64,000 bases of DNA. Origin: Candidatus Saccharimonadota bacterium (GTDB lineage Bacteria > Patescibacteriota > Saccharimonadia > Saccharimonadales > UBA4665). How positions within the stretch are numbered: position 1 is the stretch's first letter; every line of letters begins with the position of its first letter. Below are positions 19,296 through 27,936 of the stretch, piece after piece. Where the stretch lies: positions 124,001 to 188,000 of the forward strand of contig JABCZM010000001.1 in the NCBI GenBank assembly GCA_013289705.1. The letters run 5' to 3'. A model generated the notes under the pieces. It was not told where the DNA came from. It searched no databases and was given only the letters and a program-made list of their open reading frames with translations. The position numbers and the translations under genes are program-made.

Positions 19296-19324
19296 TTGCT
19301 AAATTATTGTATTTATGGTACAAT
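19296..19324 (+). promoter_or_regulatory. Promoter with 7-base gap to the start codon
   Basis: TTGCTA at 19296-19301, 17-base spacer, TACAAT at 19319-19324, then 7 bases and ATG at 19332. This is one of the clearest leaderless promoters in the window. Confidence 0.65.
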
Positions 19325-19331
19325 ACCTGGC

Positions 19332-19787
19332 ATGTCACCCGATGCCTCATTAGAAAGACCCGACACTATCGCTGCCCAAGAAGCAGCGTATGATTTTGCT
19401 GCGGTAGCAATAGCTGCCGGAGGCACCGCAGTACGGCAACAAGGCGTGGTTGAGGACTTTAATACAGTACTCGATAAAAAACATGTAGCATATGAACTTG
19501 TTCCAAAAGAAAAGCATGAGAAAACGGATGAGGAAAAGCATGATCAAGAAAAGCGCGATCAAGCACATGCCCTTGGTCTGATTGTGAATAATCTGTTCGA
19601 CTCAGATATGTTTCATCAACGATTCTCGAGCCGCATAAAATTGACGATAATCGACCACATCTTGCAGCGCGACGAGATACTAAGTAAAGTCATTGGGGAT
19701 ACACGAACATCAGAAGAAAAAGGTGATGAACATTTTGAATTGAGACTAAAAACTCACATGAGAAGAAGGGCCCAACGCCGCAGCTGA
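19332..19787 (+). CDS. Hypothetical helical cytoplasmic protein
   Basis: 151 residues from the ATG at 19332, chosen because the promoter -10 ends 7 bases upstream; the longer in-frame ATG at 19296 would lie inside the promoter. The protein is charged, with a Glu/Lys/His-rich central helix (residues about 50-75), a segment rich in hydrophobics and Ile around 100-125, and a strongly basic end (RRRAQRRS). No signal peptide or membrane segment. I do not recognise a family. It lies just upstream of uvrC, which has its own -10-like element. Confidence 0.6.
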   Translation: MSPDASLERPDTIAAQEAAYDFAAVAIAAGGTAVRQQGVVEDFNTVLDKKHVAYELVPKEKHEKTDEEKHDQEKRDQAHALGLIVNNLFDSDMFHQRFSSRIKLTIIDHILQRDEILSKVIGDTRTSEEKGDEHFELRLKTHMRRRAQRRS

Positions 19788-19802
19788 TAAAATAGTCTGT
19801 AT

Positions 19803-21314
19803 ATGACTATATCGCCACAGTTACAAGAAAAACTTAGCAACTTGCCCAAAGACCCAGGTGTTTATTTTCATAAAGACGTGGCGGGCGAGATTATTTACGT
19901 GGGCAAAGCGGCGGTGCTGCGCAATCGCGTGCGGCAGTATTTTCAGAAGTCACGGACGCGTGATCCAAAGACCGAAGCGTTGGTCGCCGAAATTGCCGAC
20001 ACCGATTGGATGGTGGTCGAAAGCGAACTAGAAGCGCTATTTCTGGAAGCAGAGATGATTCGGCGCTACATGCCACGCTACAACATTTTGCTGCGCGATG
20101 ATAAATCGCTGAGCTATATTCGGATTGACTACGACAGCGAATTTCCAACGGTTAGTACTACGCGGCACCCGTTGGACGACGGCGCGCGCTACTACGGGCC
20201 GTATTTTAGTACGCTCAGTGTTCGCCAGGCGCTCAAATTATTGCGACGGATTTTTCCCTTTGCCACGCGGCGGATTTCCGGCCAAAAGCGGGCAACACTG
20301 CATTATCATCTGGGATTGGATCCGGGGCTGGAAGAAGGTAAGACATCGCTGGAAGATTACCGCGCAAACCTTCGCAAGCTGATTGCCGTTATTGAAGGCA
20401 AGCGTACAACCATTATCAAAGATATTGAGCGCGACATGAAGCGGGCTGCGAAGGTTCAAGATTTTGAGGCTGCCGGCAAACTACGAAATCAGCTTTTTTC
20501 GTTGCAAAACCTGGGCAGACAAGTCATTTTTAGCGACAAAGAGTTCCTGGATATTAGCAAAGATCACGCCTTAAATGAATTAGTTAACCTGTTAAGTATT
20601 AAAGATTTTCCGCGTCGGATCGAGGGCTACGATATTAGTCATATGCAAGGCACTGATGTGGTTGCCAGCATGGTGGTGTTCACCAACGGCGTCAGCGACA
20701 AAGCCCAATATCGTAAATTCAAGACAAAAAAAGAACACAATAACGACTTTTACAATATGAATGAGACACTCAGACGACGGCTGAGCGAAAAGAACATCAA
20801 AGCCTGGGGGAAACCAAGTTTAGTCCTGATCGATGGAGGCAAGGGTCAGCTCGACGCCGCCATCCGCGCCCGCGACGAACAGGGCCAGTCACAGCTAATG
20901 TTTATAGGACTCGCCAAGCGTGAAGAACAAATTGTTATCCAAAAAGGCAAATCCAATGTGACCTTGAACGAGCAAGAACTGCACCGCTTGGGCGGTTTTG
21001 CGACCGAAAGTGATGATTTTATCCTATTAAACGTACCGCACAGCACCAATTTGGTAAAATTATTGCAACGTATCCGCGACGAATCCCACCGCTTTGCCGT
21101 AACCTACCACTCTGTTCTAAAGGTAAAACGTCAAACTGCCAGCCAACTCGACGACATTCCTGGTATTGGCCCAATAACGCGCAAAAAACTCCTTAAAACC
21201 TTCGGCAGCGTCCAAGGAATTGCTCGGGCTACCGATGCGGAATTAGAAAACGTCATTGGCGACAAAAAAGCACAGACGCTTCGGCAGCACATACCTGCTA
21301 CAAAAGCGGAATAA
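19803..21314 (+). CDS. uvrC: UvrABC excinuclease subunit C
   Basis: 503 residues. The GIY-YIG nuclease domain is at the N-terminus (GVYFHK...IIYVGKA), a UVR motif lies near 205-240, and the RNase H-like endonuclease domain carries GYDISHMQGTDVVASMV and LVLIDGGKGQL. A helix-hairpin-helix pair (DDIPGIGPITRKKLL) closes the protein. It makes both incisions in nucleotide excision repair. It is about 100 residues shorter than E. coli UvrC, mainly in the linker between the nuclease domain and the UVR region, but all catalytic motifs remain. Confidence 0.95.
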   Translation: MTISPQLQEKLSNLPKDPGVYFHKDVAGEIIYVGKAAVLRNRVRQYFQKSRTRDPKTEALVAEIADTDWMVVESELEALFLEAEMIRRYMPRYNILLRDDKSLSYIRIDYDSEFPTVSTTRHPLDDGARYYGPYFSTLSVRQALKLLRRIFPFATRRISGQKRATLHYHLGLDPGLEEGKTSLEDYRANLRKLIAVIEGKRTTIIKDIERDMKRAAKVQDFEAAGKLRNQLFSLQNLGRQVIFSDKEFLDISKDHALNELVNLLSIKDFPRRIEGYDISHMQGTDVVASMVVFTNGVSDKAQYRKFKTKKEHNNDFYNMNETLRRRLSEKNIKAWGKPSLVLIDGGKGQLDAAIRARDEQGQSQLMFIGLAKREEQIVIQKGKSNVTLNEQELHRLGGFATESDDFILLNVPHSTNLVKLLQRIRDESHRFAVTYHSVLKVKRQTASQLDDIPGIGPITRKKLLKTFGSVQGIARATDAELENVIGDKKAQTLRQHIPATKAE

Positions 21315-21319
21315 TATCA

Positions 21320-21348
21320 TAGACAAACAGTGGTCGATATGGTACAAA
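21320..21348 (+). promoter_or_regulatory. Promoter of the HExxH protein gene
   Basis: TAGACA at 21320-21325, 17-base spacer, TACAAA at 21343-21348, then 7 bases to ATG at 21356. The gap contains GGAAG, so a weak ribosome site may overlap a leaderless start. Confidence 0.5.
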
Positions 21349-21355
21349 GGAAGCC

Positions 21356-22453
21356 ATGAGTGAAGCATTTGTCGACGTCCCCATTGCCCAGCCAGTAGAC
21401 TATTATACTGACATGAGTGGTTTTGAGGCAGCAATGCTCGATCAAGAAACGGTTGTTACACCAGAAGGAACTAAATATCGGGGTGAAGAAGCTCGTCTTG
21501 GGTACCTTGGTTCTTTACTGGCAACTGGCTTTGATGCTGACCCGGATGCTCACCACGAAATGATTGAACAGGTAGCTGCCATTGGGTACCCGGTTGATAA
21601 CTTCAAAAATTTTGTCCGCCGGCCAAACGACAAAAAAGAGAACCAGTATACGCTCGCCAGCTGGGGCATCGGCACTGAGAACTACGGTGAATTCTCGGTC
21701 TACGAGCTGTTTGATAGACAAATTCCAGAGGAACGACTGGGCACACTAGCACACGAGAGTGCTCATGCAAACACGCCACTAAATCCGAACAACGCCCATC
21801 TCTTTGGTGGAGAAGCCGAACGACTTGAGGCAGTTGGGTTTATTATTGCAGTCGCCGATCAGTCGCTTGCGACTAATAAAATGCTCAATGGGTACCACGA
21901 TTACCTAGCGCTTCAATACAAACAAAGATTAGCCGATCCGTCCGGGCTAGAGGGTATTGATTACAGGACATTTGTCGAGGAAACTTCGGCCATTCTCAGC
22001 CAGCTTGCCTTGACTAACCGTGCCAAGATTGAGCAGATCCAAGAACAGCAACACAAAGTCTGGGACGATATCGCTCGTGCTAGCCGGGCGCAAGGAAAAC
22101 CCGAACCAGCACCTAAAGTGCAACTGTTGTCGCAGCCCGATCATATGGGTGTTGTGAAGCCTGCCGGTATCGACAAAACCTTGCTTAGGCTACTTGATAT
22201 GCCTGCCGAAACTCGCGGTATGGCTGGTTACGATCGGCTAATGGCGCACATTAGTGGTTTGAAGGCTCGATTCTACCAAGATGACACGTTGCAAGTCGCT
22301 AACGGTCGTTTTGAAGCCCAGAACGCCGAAGTTATCACTCGCAACGCAGTCTTTTTGCACATTATTACAGAGATGGCCATGCGCGATGCAATGGCTAAAG
22401 CCGAAAAAGACGAAAACGAAGCAAAAAAGAAGAAATCACTCGTTTACGCATAG
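21356..22453 (+). CDS. Putative cytoplasmic zinc metallopeptidase (HExxH), family unknown
   Basis: 365 residues with no signal peptide. The segment LGTLAHESAHANTPL near residue 134 contains HESAH, an HExxH zinc-binding motif in a suitable hydrophobic helix, followed about 17 residues later by GGEAERLEAVGF, which could supply the third ligand Glu as in gluzincins. The C-terminal third is helical and ends with a Lys/Glu-rich tail. No known peptidase family is recognised, so the enzymatic role is inferred from the motif only. It has its own promoter between uvrC and the ydjM-like gene. Confidence 0.6.
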   Translation: MSEAFVDVPIAQPVDYYTDMSGFEAAMLDQETVVTPEGTKYRGEEARLGYLGSLLATGFDADPDAHHEMIEQVAAIGYPVDNFKNFVRRPNDKKENQYTLASWGIGTENYGEFSVYELFDRQIPEERLGTLAHESAHANTPLNPNNAHLFGGEAERLEAVGFIIAVADQSLATNKMLNGYHDYLALQYKQRLADPSGLEGIDYRTFVEETSAILSQLALTNRAKIEQIQEQQHKVWDDIARASRAQGKPEPAPKVQLLSQPDHMGVVKPAGIDKTLLRLLDMPAETRGMAGYDRLMAHISGLKARFYQDDTLQVANGRFEAQNAEVITRNAVFLHIITEMAMRDAMAKAEKDENEAKKKKSLVYA

Positions 22454-22492
22454 AGTGTACGGCATTAGCTAAGCTTTAGTACAATAGGTGTT

Positions 22493-23074
22493 ATGACTGC
22501 ACGCACCCACGATTTAGCGGCAATTACGGCTTTAGGTATTGCTGTGTTGCTGGATCCACCTCAGGCGGTGCGGCTATCAACGGTGCTACTGGCAATTCTG
22601 GCGAACCAAATTGGCGGTATTGCACCAGATATCGATCAGCCAACGGCACCGTTTTGGCGGAATTTGCCGGAGGGCCATTTTGCTGGCAAGTTTTTTGGCA
22701 AAATGCTTGGCGGGCACCGATTTTTGAGCCATTCGTTGCTTGGGCTGGTGCTCTTTGGGTTCTTGGTTAATCTCTTATTACACTTTTTGCATCCGCTGAT
22801 GCAACATGTTGACATTCAGTTGGTATGGTACGCGTTTTTGATTGGCATGGTGAGTCATTTAGTGATGGATACACTCACTAAAGAGGGTGTGCCATGGCTG
22901 TTGCCTGTTCCCCTTAAATTTGGCTTTCCGCCCATGAAGGCTTTGCGTATCACTACTGGCAAGCGCGTTGAGACGTTGGTGGTCTTTCCTGTGCTACTTA
23001 TCGCTGACATTTGGCTCTGTGCTAGTCATTACAATCAGATAACGGCCTTCATGCACCAGCATCTGGTTCGTTAA
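22493..23074 (+). CDS. Membrane-bound metal-dependent hydrolase, YdjM family
   Basis: 193 residues with about four hydrophobic segments. The pattern THDLAAI near the N-terminus, PDIDQ near 44, HRFLSHSLLG near 75 and HLVMDTLTKEGVPWLLP near 122 is the conserved His/Asp set of the YdjM (LexA-regulated, DUF457) family of predicted membrane metallo-hydrolases. Substrate is not known. TACAAT at 22480-22485 precedes the ATG by 7 bases. Confidence 0.85.
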   Translation: MTARTHDLAAITALGIAVLLDPPQAVRLSTVLLAILANQIGGIAPDIDQPTAPFWRNLPEGHFAGKFFGKMLGGHRFLSHSLLGLVLFGFLVNLLLHFLHPLMQHVDIQLVWYAFLIGMVSHLVMDTLTKEGVPWLLPVPLKFGFPPMKALRITTGKRVETLVVFPVLLIADIWLCASHYNQITAFMHQHLVR

Positions 23075-23101
23075 ATGGGCTTGCGCAGTCTGCTATACTG
23101 A

Positions 23102-24343
23102 ATGTCTACTATGAGTGAGAGGTTCTCTAGTGATTTTTTTGCGGGCAACCGTGAGAAGTTACGACAATTATTTACGGGCACGGCACCGATTGTGGTTACC
23201 GCGAATGGTTTGTTGCAGCGTGGTGGCGATAGCAGCTTTCCATTTCAGCAAGATGCAAGTTTTTGGTATTTAACAGGGATTAATGAGCCTGATATTAGCT
23301 TGGTGCTCGATAAAGGCAAGGAGTATTTAATTGTGCCTGGACGCCAGGATGCGCGGGTGGCGTTTGACGGCGCAATTGACGACGAAGTGCTTACACGTAT
23401 ATCTGGCATTCAGACAATCTTGGACGACAAAGAAGGTTGGCGCCAGTTGAGTACACGTTTAAAGCGGGCAAAGCACGTGGCCACGTTATCGGCTGCACCG
23501 GCCTATATCGAAGATCACGGACTGTATACTAATCCAGCACGGGCGCAATTGATTACGCGTATGAAAAGCTATAACCAAGAGGTGGAAGTACTTGATTTAA
23601 GTCAGCACCTGGCCCGATTACGCTGTATCAAGCAGTCGGTTGAACTCGAGGCAATTCAAGAGGCGATTGACATCACGCTTGCCACAATCAAAGAAATTAC
23701 CAAACCAACAAAACTTGCAAAATATGCACACGAATACGAAATAGAAGCCGATGTGAGCCGAGGTTTTCGTAGTCGTGGGGCGCGTGGGCATGCATTTGAC
23801 CCAATCGTAGCTAGCGGTATTCGGGCCTGTACGTTGCATAACGTTGCCAACAATGGTCAGTTGGCCGCTGATGAATTACTGGTGCTCGACATCGGTGCGG
23901 AGGTTGACCAATATGCAGCAGACATTACACGGACCGTTAGTTTGGGCACGCCAACAAAACGCCAGCAAGCTGTCTACGATGCGGTGCTAGAAGTCCAGGA
24001 ATTTGCAAAAACACTGTTGTTCCCAGGCGCGCTTATCAAAGAAAACGAGCAGCAGGTTGAACATTTTATGGGTGAGAAGCTACGTGAGCTGGGACTGATT
24101 AAGACAATCGACCGTGAAGAAGTCAGAAAATTTTATCCACATGCGACATCGCATTTCTTGGGCTTAAATGTGCACGATGTTGGCGATTACAGTCGGCCAC
24201 TGGAGCCAGGTATGGTGTTGACCGTTGAGCCGGGTATTTATATCCCCGATGAAGCAATTGGCGTTCGGATTGAAGACGATGTGCTTATAACCGACGACGG
24301 TTTTGTGAGCCTCAGCGACGCGTTACCTAGACAGCTTAGCTAA
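23102..24343 (+). CDS. pepP: Xaa-Pro aminopeptidase (M24B)
   Basis: 413 residues. A creatinase/prolidase N-terminal domain (about 1-165) is followed by the pita-bread catalytic domain. Metal ligands are visible as LDIGAE and ADITRT (two Asp), HFLGLNVHDVG (His), VLTVEPGIY (Glu) and GVRIEDDV (Glu). It removes N-terminal residues preceding proline. TATACT at 23094-23099 lies 2 bases before the annotated ATG and 11 before a second in-frame ATG at 23111; the second start fits the usual promoter spacing at least as well. Confidence 0.93.
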   Translation: MSTMSERFSSDFFAGNREKLRQLFTGTAPIVVTANGLLQRGGDSSFPFQQDASFWYLTGINEPDISLVLDKGKEYLIVPGRQDARVAFDGAIDDEVLTRISGIQTILDDKEGWRQLSTRLKRAKHVATLSAAPAYIEDHGLYTNPARAQLITRMKSYNQEVEVLDLSQHLARLRCIKQSVELEAIQEAIDITLATIKEITKPTKLAKYAHEYEIEADVSRGFRSRGARGHAFDPIVASGIRACTLHNVANNGQLAADELLVLDIGAEVDQYAADITRTVSLGTPTKRQQAVYDAVLEVQEFAKTLLFPGALIKENEQQVEHFMGEKLRELGLIKTIDREEVRKFYPHATSHFLGLNVHDVGDYSRPLEPGMVLTVEPGIYIPDEAIGVRIEDDVLITDDGFVSLSDALPRQLS

Positions 24344-24370
24344 TTCACGTACAATGGGATATAAGGATTT

Positions 24371-24748
24371 ATGAAAAAGAAGAGACCACTGTATCGTTTT
24401 TTGACTCGCTGGCTGGTTTGTAGCCTGGGCTTATGGATTGCCGCGGGCTTGTTGGGCTCCGGTATTACCTATGAAAGTCGTTTTCGGGTGATTGTGATTG
24501 CCGGACTAGTGCTGGCGATTATTAATATGATTATTCGGCCGATTGTTATTTTCTTGTCGTTGCCGGCAATTTTGGTCAGTCTTGGCTTTTTTATGATTAT
24601 CATCAACGGTTTCATGGTATTTCTGGCGGGGAAGCTCTACGGCGGGCTCCATGTAAAGAATTTTTGGGCGGCGATATTTGCCGGAGTGGTCATTGGCCTG
24701 GTAAACTATTTAGTAACTGCCATCTTGGATGACAGGAAAAATCCTTGA
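24371..24748 (+). CDS. Four-helix membrane protein, phage-holin 4_2 superfamily
   Basis: 125 residues with four hydrophobic segments and short connecting turns, including VIAGLVLAIINMIIRPIV and LVSLGFFMIIINGFMVFL. The INxxIRPI...LP...LGxF.xxxNxxxF pattern is that of the phage_holin_4_2 (mycobacterial four-TMS holin) family, found widely in bacteria as a non-phage membrane protein of unknown role. An AAGGA element precedes the ATG and TACAAT lies at 24350-24355. Confidence 0.85.
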   Translation: MKKKRPLYRFLTRWLVCSLGLWIAAGLLGSGITYESRFRVIVIAGLVLAIINMIIRPIVIFLSLPAILVSLGFFMIIINGFMVFLAGKLYGGLHVKNFWAAIFAGVVIGLVNYLVTAILDDRKNP

Positions 24749-24816
24749 ATGCTGCACATTTTGATCCAAACTGCACCAGCACTGATGGATTTTTAACAGT
24801 GGAGAATTGGTAAATT

Positions 24817-25029
24817 ATGAATATTTTTAACTATATTACGCTTGGTTCGATGGCACTGATGGTGTTACTGATCCTGGTTCAGACACGTGGTGCATCGTTG
24901 GGTGCTGGCTTGGGTAGTGCCGGCGAAGTAAACACCACTCGTCGTGGTACCGAAAAGACAATTTTTCAGTTGACGATTATCTGTGCAATGGTGTTCGCGC
25001 TTTCATTAGTCCTGGGCATTATCAAGTAA
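24817..25029 (+). CDS. secG: Preprotein translocase subunit SecG
   Basis: 70 residues with two membrane helices and the conserved loop between them (LLILVQTRGASLGAGLGSAG, then the TRRGTEK region). This is the SecG subunit that supports SecYEG export. The ATG has a GGAG site upstream. A substrate-binding protein gene begins 19 bases after the stop with its own AAGGAG, so the two are likely in one operon. Confidence 0.9.
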   Translation: MNIFNYITLGSMALMVLLILVQTRGASLGAGLGSAGEVNTTRRGTEKTIFQLTIICAMVFALSLVLGIIK

Positions 25030-25047
25030 AGTCTAAGGAGTTGGTGG

Positions 25048-26826
25048 ATGCAGCTTCGTCTGTTTAAACTTCGCTTTCGTCGTCGGTTCCAGCACGGTCA
25101 GAAGCAAGTTGAAGATTTGGGCCAGCAGGCCGAGGCTAGCCTGGAACAACATTTCTTCAAGCGATTAAGTAGCTTGGGAGGTGCGTGGCGGTTTATTACG
25201 ACTTGGATTGCGCTGCTGGTGTTGATCGTTGGTTGCTTGGTGGTGCAAATTGAGGGATTGAGCAGCCATTATCAGCGTTTGCAGCCAATTCCTGGCGGTA
25301 CCTACACCGAAGGTGTACTCGGGACGTTTACCAATGCTAACCCGTTATACGCCACCAGCGACGCTGACAGCACGGTTTCACGCCTCTTATTTACCGGTCT
25401 TATGAAATATAATGACCAAAACCATCTGGTTGGTTCACTTGCGAGTGGTTGGGATGTTGACGAGAAAGGAACGGTGTACACTGTGCATCTGAAGCCACAC
25501 TTGACCTGGCAGGATGGTACGCCATTGACGGCCGATGATGTGATGTTTACCTATCAAGCAATCCAGAACCCTGACGCCCAATCACCGCTGGCATCGAGCT
25601 GGCAAGGCATAAAAGTTGCCAAAAAAGACGCCACGACAATTACCTTTACGCTGCCAACTCCGCTCAGCTCATTCCCATATTCGCTGACGAACGGTATTGT
25701 GCCAGCTCACGCGTTTGCGAATTTGCCGCCCACGGAATGGCGCTCGGCTGATTTTAACAGCGTACACCCAGTTGGTAATGGACCGTTTATGTGGAATGCT
25801 TTACAGGTTATCCATAACAACGCAACGAGTACTCAGGTATTAATTGCGCTTCAGCCATTTGCTGATTATGTGGGCGGCAAGCCAAAACTTGATAGTTTTG
25901 TGGTGCATGTGTTTAGTGACAAGGACGAGCTGGTAAAGAGTTTTCGTAACCAACAGCTGACAGCGATTGCCTTGCCGTCACCACCGGCTGATCTGGTGCA
26001 GGACAGTGGCCTATATCAGTATAGTTTTCTGTTGAGTGCCGCTACGATGGCCTTCTTTAATACAAGCAGCGGTGTACTGGCTGATACCGTAGTTCGCCAG
26101 GCGTTGGTGCAATCCAGCAATACAATGTCGATCATGAGTAAGCTTGGGTACGTAACACGCGCTGTCCGTGAGCCGTTGCTTAAGGGCCAGTTGGGCTATG
26201 ATCCTGCCGCGGTGCAAGCCGCCTATAATCCGGCTGCAGCCAAAGCGGCACTCGACAAAGACGGCTGGCTAGTTGGTACCGGCGGTGTTCGTAGCAAGGC
26301 TGGCAAGCCGCTTGAGGTGACGTTTGATGCTAGCAACAGCAGTGAATATGCTCAGGTGGCACATCAGCTACAAGCCGATTGGCAAGCGGTTGGTGTTAAG
26401 GTGAACCTTCGTCTGGAACAAGATCAGGATTTTCAAAATAGCTTGGCAAATCGCGATTACGACGCGGTGCTATATAGCATTTCCATCGGTGTTGATCCAG
26501 ATGTGTTTGTGTACTGGGATAGCTCACAAACCGACCCACGCTCAACGCGGCTGAACCTTTCATCGTATAAATCAGCTGCCGCGGATGCATCTCTGGAAGC
26601 TGGCCGAACGCGGCTTGATCCGACTTTGCGAGCGGTAAAATACAAGCCTTTCTTGCAAGCTTGGCAACAGGATGCCCCCGCACTCGGCTTATATCAGCCA
26701 CGATATGTCTACATTACCAATGCGAACATCAGTGGCCTAACCGAGCACACCATCAATACGGGCACCGACCGCTTCAACAACGTGCAAAATTGGATGATCC
26801 GCACCGCCAAAGTTACCAACCAATAA
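25048..26826 (+). CDS. ABC transporter peptide-binding protein (SBP_bac_5), N-terminally anchored
   Basis: 592 residues. A cytoplasmic basic N-terminus and a single membrane helix (residues about 50-72) are followed by a family 5 extracellular solute-binding domain (GGTYTEGVLGTFTNANPLYA ... YTVHLKPHLTWQDGTPLTADDV). OppA/DppA relatives bind oligopeptides for import. There is no lipobox; the uncleaved N-terminal anchor replaces it. No permease or ATPase genes are adjacent. AAGGAG precedes the ATG and the gene follows secG closely. Confidence 0.92.
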   Translation: MQLRLFKLRFRRRFQHGQKQVEDLGQQAEASLEQHFFKRLSSLGGAWRFITTWIALLVLIVGCLVVQIEGLSSHYQRLQPIPGGTYTEGVLGTFTNANPLYATSDADSTVSRLLFTGLMKYNDQNHLVGSLASGWDVDEKGTVYTVHLKPHLTWQDGTPLTADDVMFTYQAIQNPDAQSPLASSWQGIKVAKKDATTITFTLPTPLSSFPYSLTNGIVPAHAFANLPPTEWRSADFNSVHPVGNGPFMWNALQVIHNNATSTQVLIALQPFADYVGGKPKLDSFVVHVFSDKDELVKSFRNQQLTAIALPSPPADLVQDSGLYQYSFLLSAATMAFFNTSSGVLADTVVRQALVQSSNTMSIMSKLGYVTRAVREPLLKGQLGYDPAAVQAAYNPAAAKAALDKDGWLVGTGGVRSKAGKPLEVTFDASNSSEYAQVAHQLQADWQAVGVKVNLRLEQDQDFQNSLANRDYDAVLYSISIGVDPDVFVYWDSSQTDPRSTRLNLSSYKSAAADASLEAGRTRLDPTLRAVKYKPFLQAWQQDAPALGLYQPRYVYITNANISGLTEHTINTGTDRFNNVQNWMIRTAKVTNQ

Positions 26827-26878
26827 CTTGTCTCTGCTAGGGAAGTACGCTACAATTACCTCTGTTCTAAAATAGTTT

Positions 26879-26962
26879 GCGCGAGTGGCGGAATGGTAGA
26901 CGCGCTAGTTTCAGGTACTAGTGAGGCAACTCGTGGAGGTTCAAGTCCTCTCTCGCGCACCA
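26879..26962 (+). tRNA. tRNA-Leu (CAG)
   Basis: The seven-base acceptor stem GCGCGAG/CTCGCGC closes on an encoded ACCA end. The anticodon loop TTCAGGT gives anticodon CAG. A long variable arm (GAGGCAACTCG-type) fits leucine, and the T loop TTCAAGT is canonical. TACAAT about 30 bases upstream is the likely -10. Confidence 0.97.
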
Positions 26963-27076
26963 GAACGGACTTGCTTACCCTGCAAGTCCAAGAAACACCG
27001 GTAAATGGTTCAGTATTAGTGCTCGTAGTCAAAATCTTATATTGCATACACTATTGAACGAGATATAATACTGCGT

Positions 27077-27307
27077 ATGAATGACCAAAACAGTAGCGAT
27101 ATTCTGCTCGAAGATATAAACCACAAACTGGCGGCTATCCTAGAAGGCCAAGCCTCTTTGGCTGGTGTGCCCGCTCAGCTTCAACAAATCGATAATCGCT
27201 TAATGAGCCTTGAAGGTGACGTGAAGGTTGTCAAGGCTGCCATTACCGATTTTAGCCAGGAGCAACAAGCTCATGGGGCACGCCTAGATCGCCTCGAAAC
27301 AGCTTAA
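27077..27307 (+). CDS. Small coiled-coil protein, unknown
   Basis: 76 residues, acidic, with heptad-like spacing of Leu/Ile through QLQQIDNRLMSLEGDVKVVKAAI and AHGARLDRLETA. It is likely a short soluble coiled coil. TATAAT at 27064-27069 ends 7 bases before the ATG, supporting that it is a real, leaderless gene. Its stop codon overlaps the stop of an antisense coding remnant. Confidence 0.6.
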   Translation: MNDQNSSDILLEDINHKLAAILEGQASLAGVPAQLQQIDNRLMSLEGDVKVVKAAITDFSQEQQAHGARLDRLETA

Positions 27308-27480
27308 TGCTTGGCGAAAACTTTGACCAATTCGTCCAATGATGTCAGAAGGTGTTGGAATGAAAGCCGTTCAATGGTGCCAAATTGAGTGTACGTCAAT
27401 AAAGTTTTTTTATGATCAGCTTTATCAATATTCCATATGTAACATAATGGTGTACACTTGAATTTATCATGAAAGATGCA
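27304..27480 (-). pseudogene. Antisense C-terminal coding remnant, copy 1 of a diverged pair
   Basis: The minus frame is open for 58 codons between TAG and TAA but contains no ATG. It ends TIERLSFQHLLTSLDEL then VKVFAKH. Copy 2 at 27733-27828 ends with a clearly related peptide (SFQHLLNSLSNLVKLFENT). Both copies lie tail-to-tail with a small plus-strand gene. They look like the last part of a gene that was duplicated and then lost its front end. No family recognised. Confidence 0.4.
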
Positions 27481-27717
27481 CTAGAATCACAAGAAGGTTT
27501 CCCGTTGTCACTGCCGGGTGCAGTCTCTGACATTGACGGGTCGGTGCTCGCTGAAGTCCCAGTAAGTCAACTCGACGAGGTGACTGACAGGCTAGCTATT
27601 GAGGATGCGCGGTGGATACGAGGATTAGGTCTTAGTCCTGAAGTTCGCTTGGCTGTCAGCGCAAGGCTTATTGAGCGTACTGGGCTTTTAGTAGAAACGA
27701 TACGTTACCAAAAGTAA
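27469..27717 (+). CDS. Small hypothetical protein
   Basis: 82 residues, acidic, no membrane segment: LSLPGAVSDIDGSVLAEVPVS, then a helical second half. TACACT at 27453-27458 is 10 bases before the ATG. No family recognised. As with the gene at 27077, an antisense remnant of the same family lies directly after its stop, so the gene-plus-remnant unit may have been duplicated. Confidence 0.5.
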   Translation: MKDALESQEGFPLSLPGAVSDIDGSVLAEVPVSQLDEVTDRLAIEDARWIRGLGLSPEVRLAVSARLIERTGLLVETIRYQK

Positions 27718-27732
27718 GGTCGTTTGAGAAGA

Positions 27733-27828
27733 CTAAGTATTTTCGAATAATTTGACGAGATTACTTAATGAATTCAAAAGGTGTTGGAATGAAGTTGCTT
27801 CAAGGGCACCAGAGTGAGCTCTTTCAAA
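27733..27828 (-). pseudogene. Antisense C-terminal coding remnant, copy 2
   Basis: A 31-codon open stretch on the minus strand, cut off upstream by TAA. The final 19 codons align with copy 1 at 27304 (S-F-Q-H-L-L-x-S-L-x-x-L-V-K-[VL]-F). DNA identity is clearest over about 27769-27822 versus 27340-27392. Confidence 0.4.
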
Positions 27829-27936
27829 TTAGAAATATAATCATAAGTTTTATAAAACAGGGTTAGGTTACATTTCGAGAATCAAAAGTTCTTACACTCA
27901 CAGTGGCTGACCAAGCCACGAGTCGTCTACACCTGG

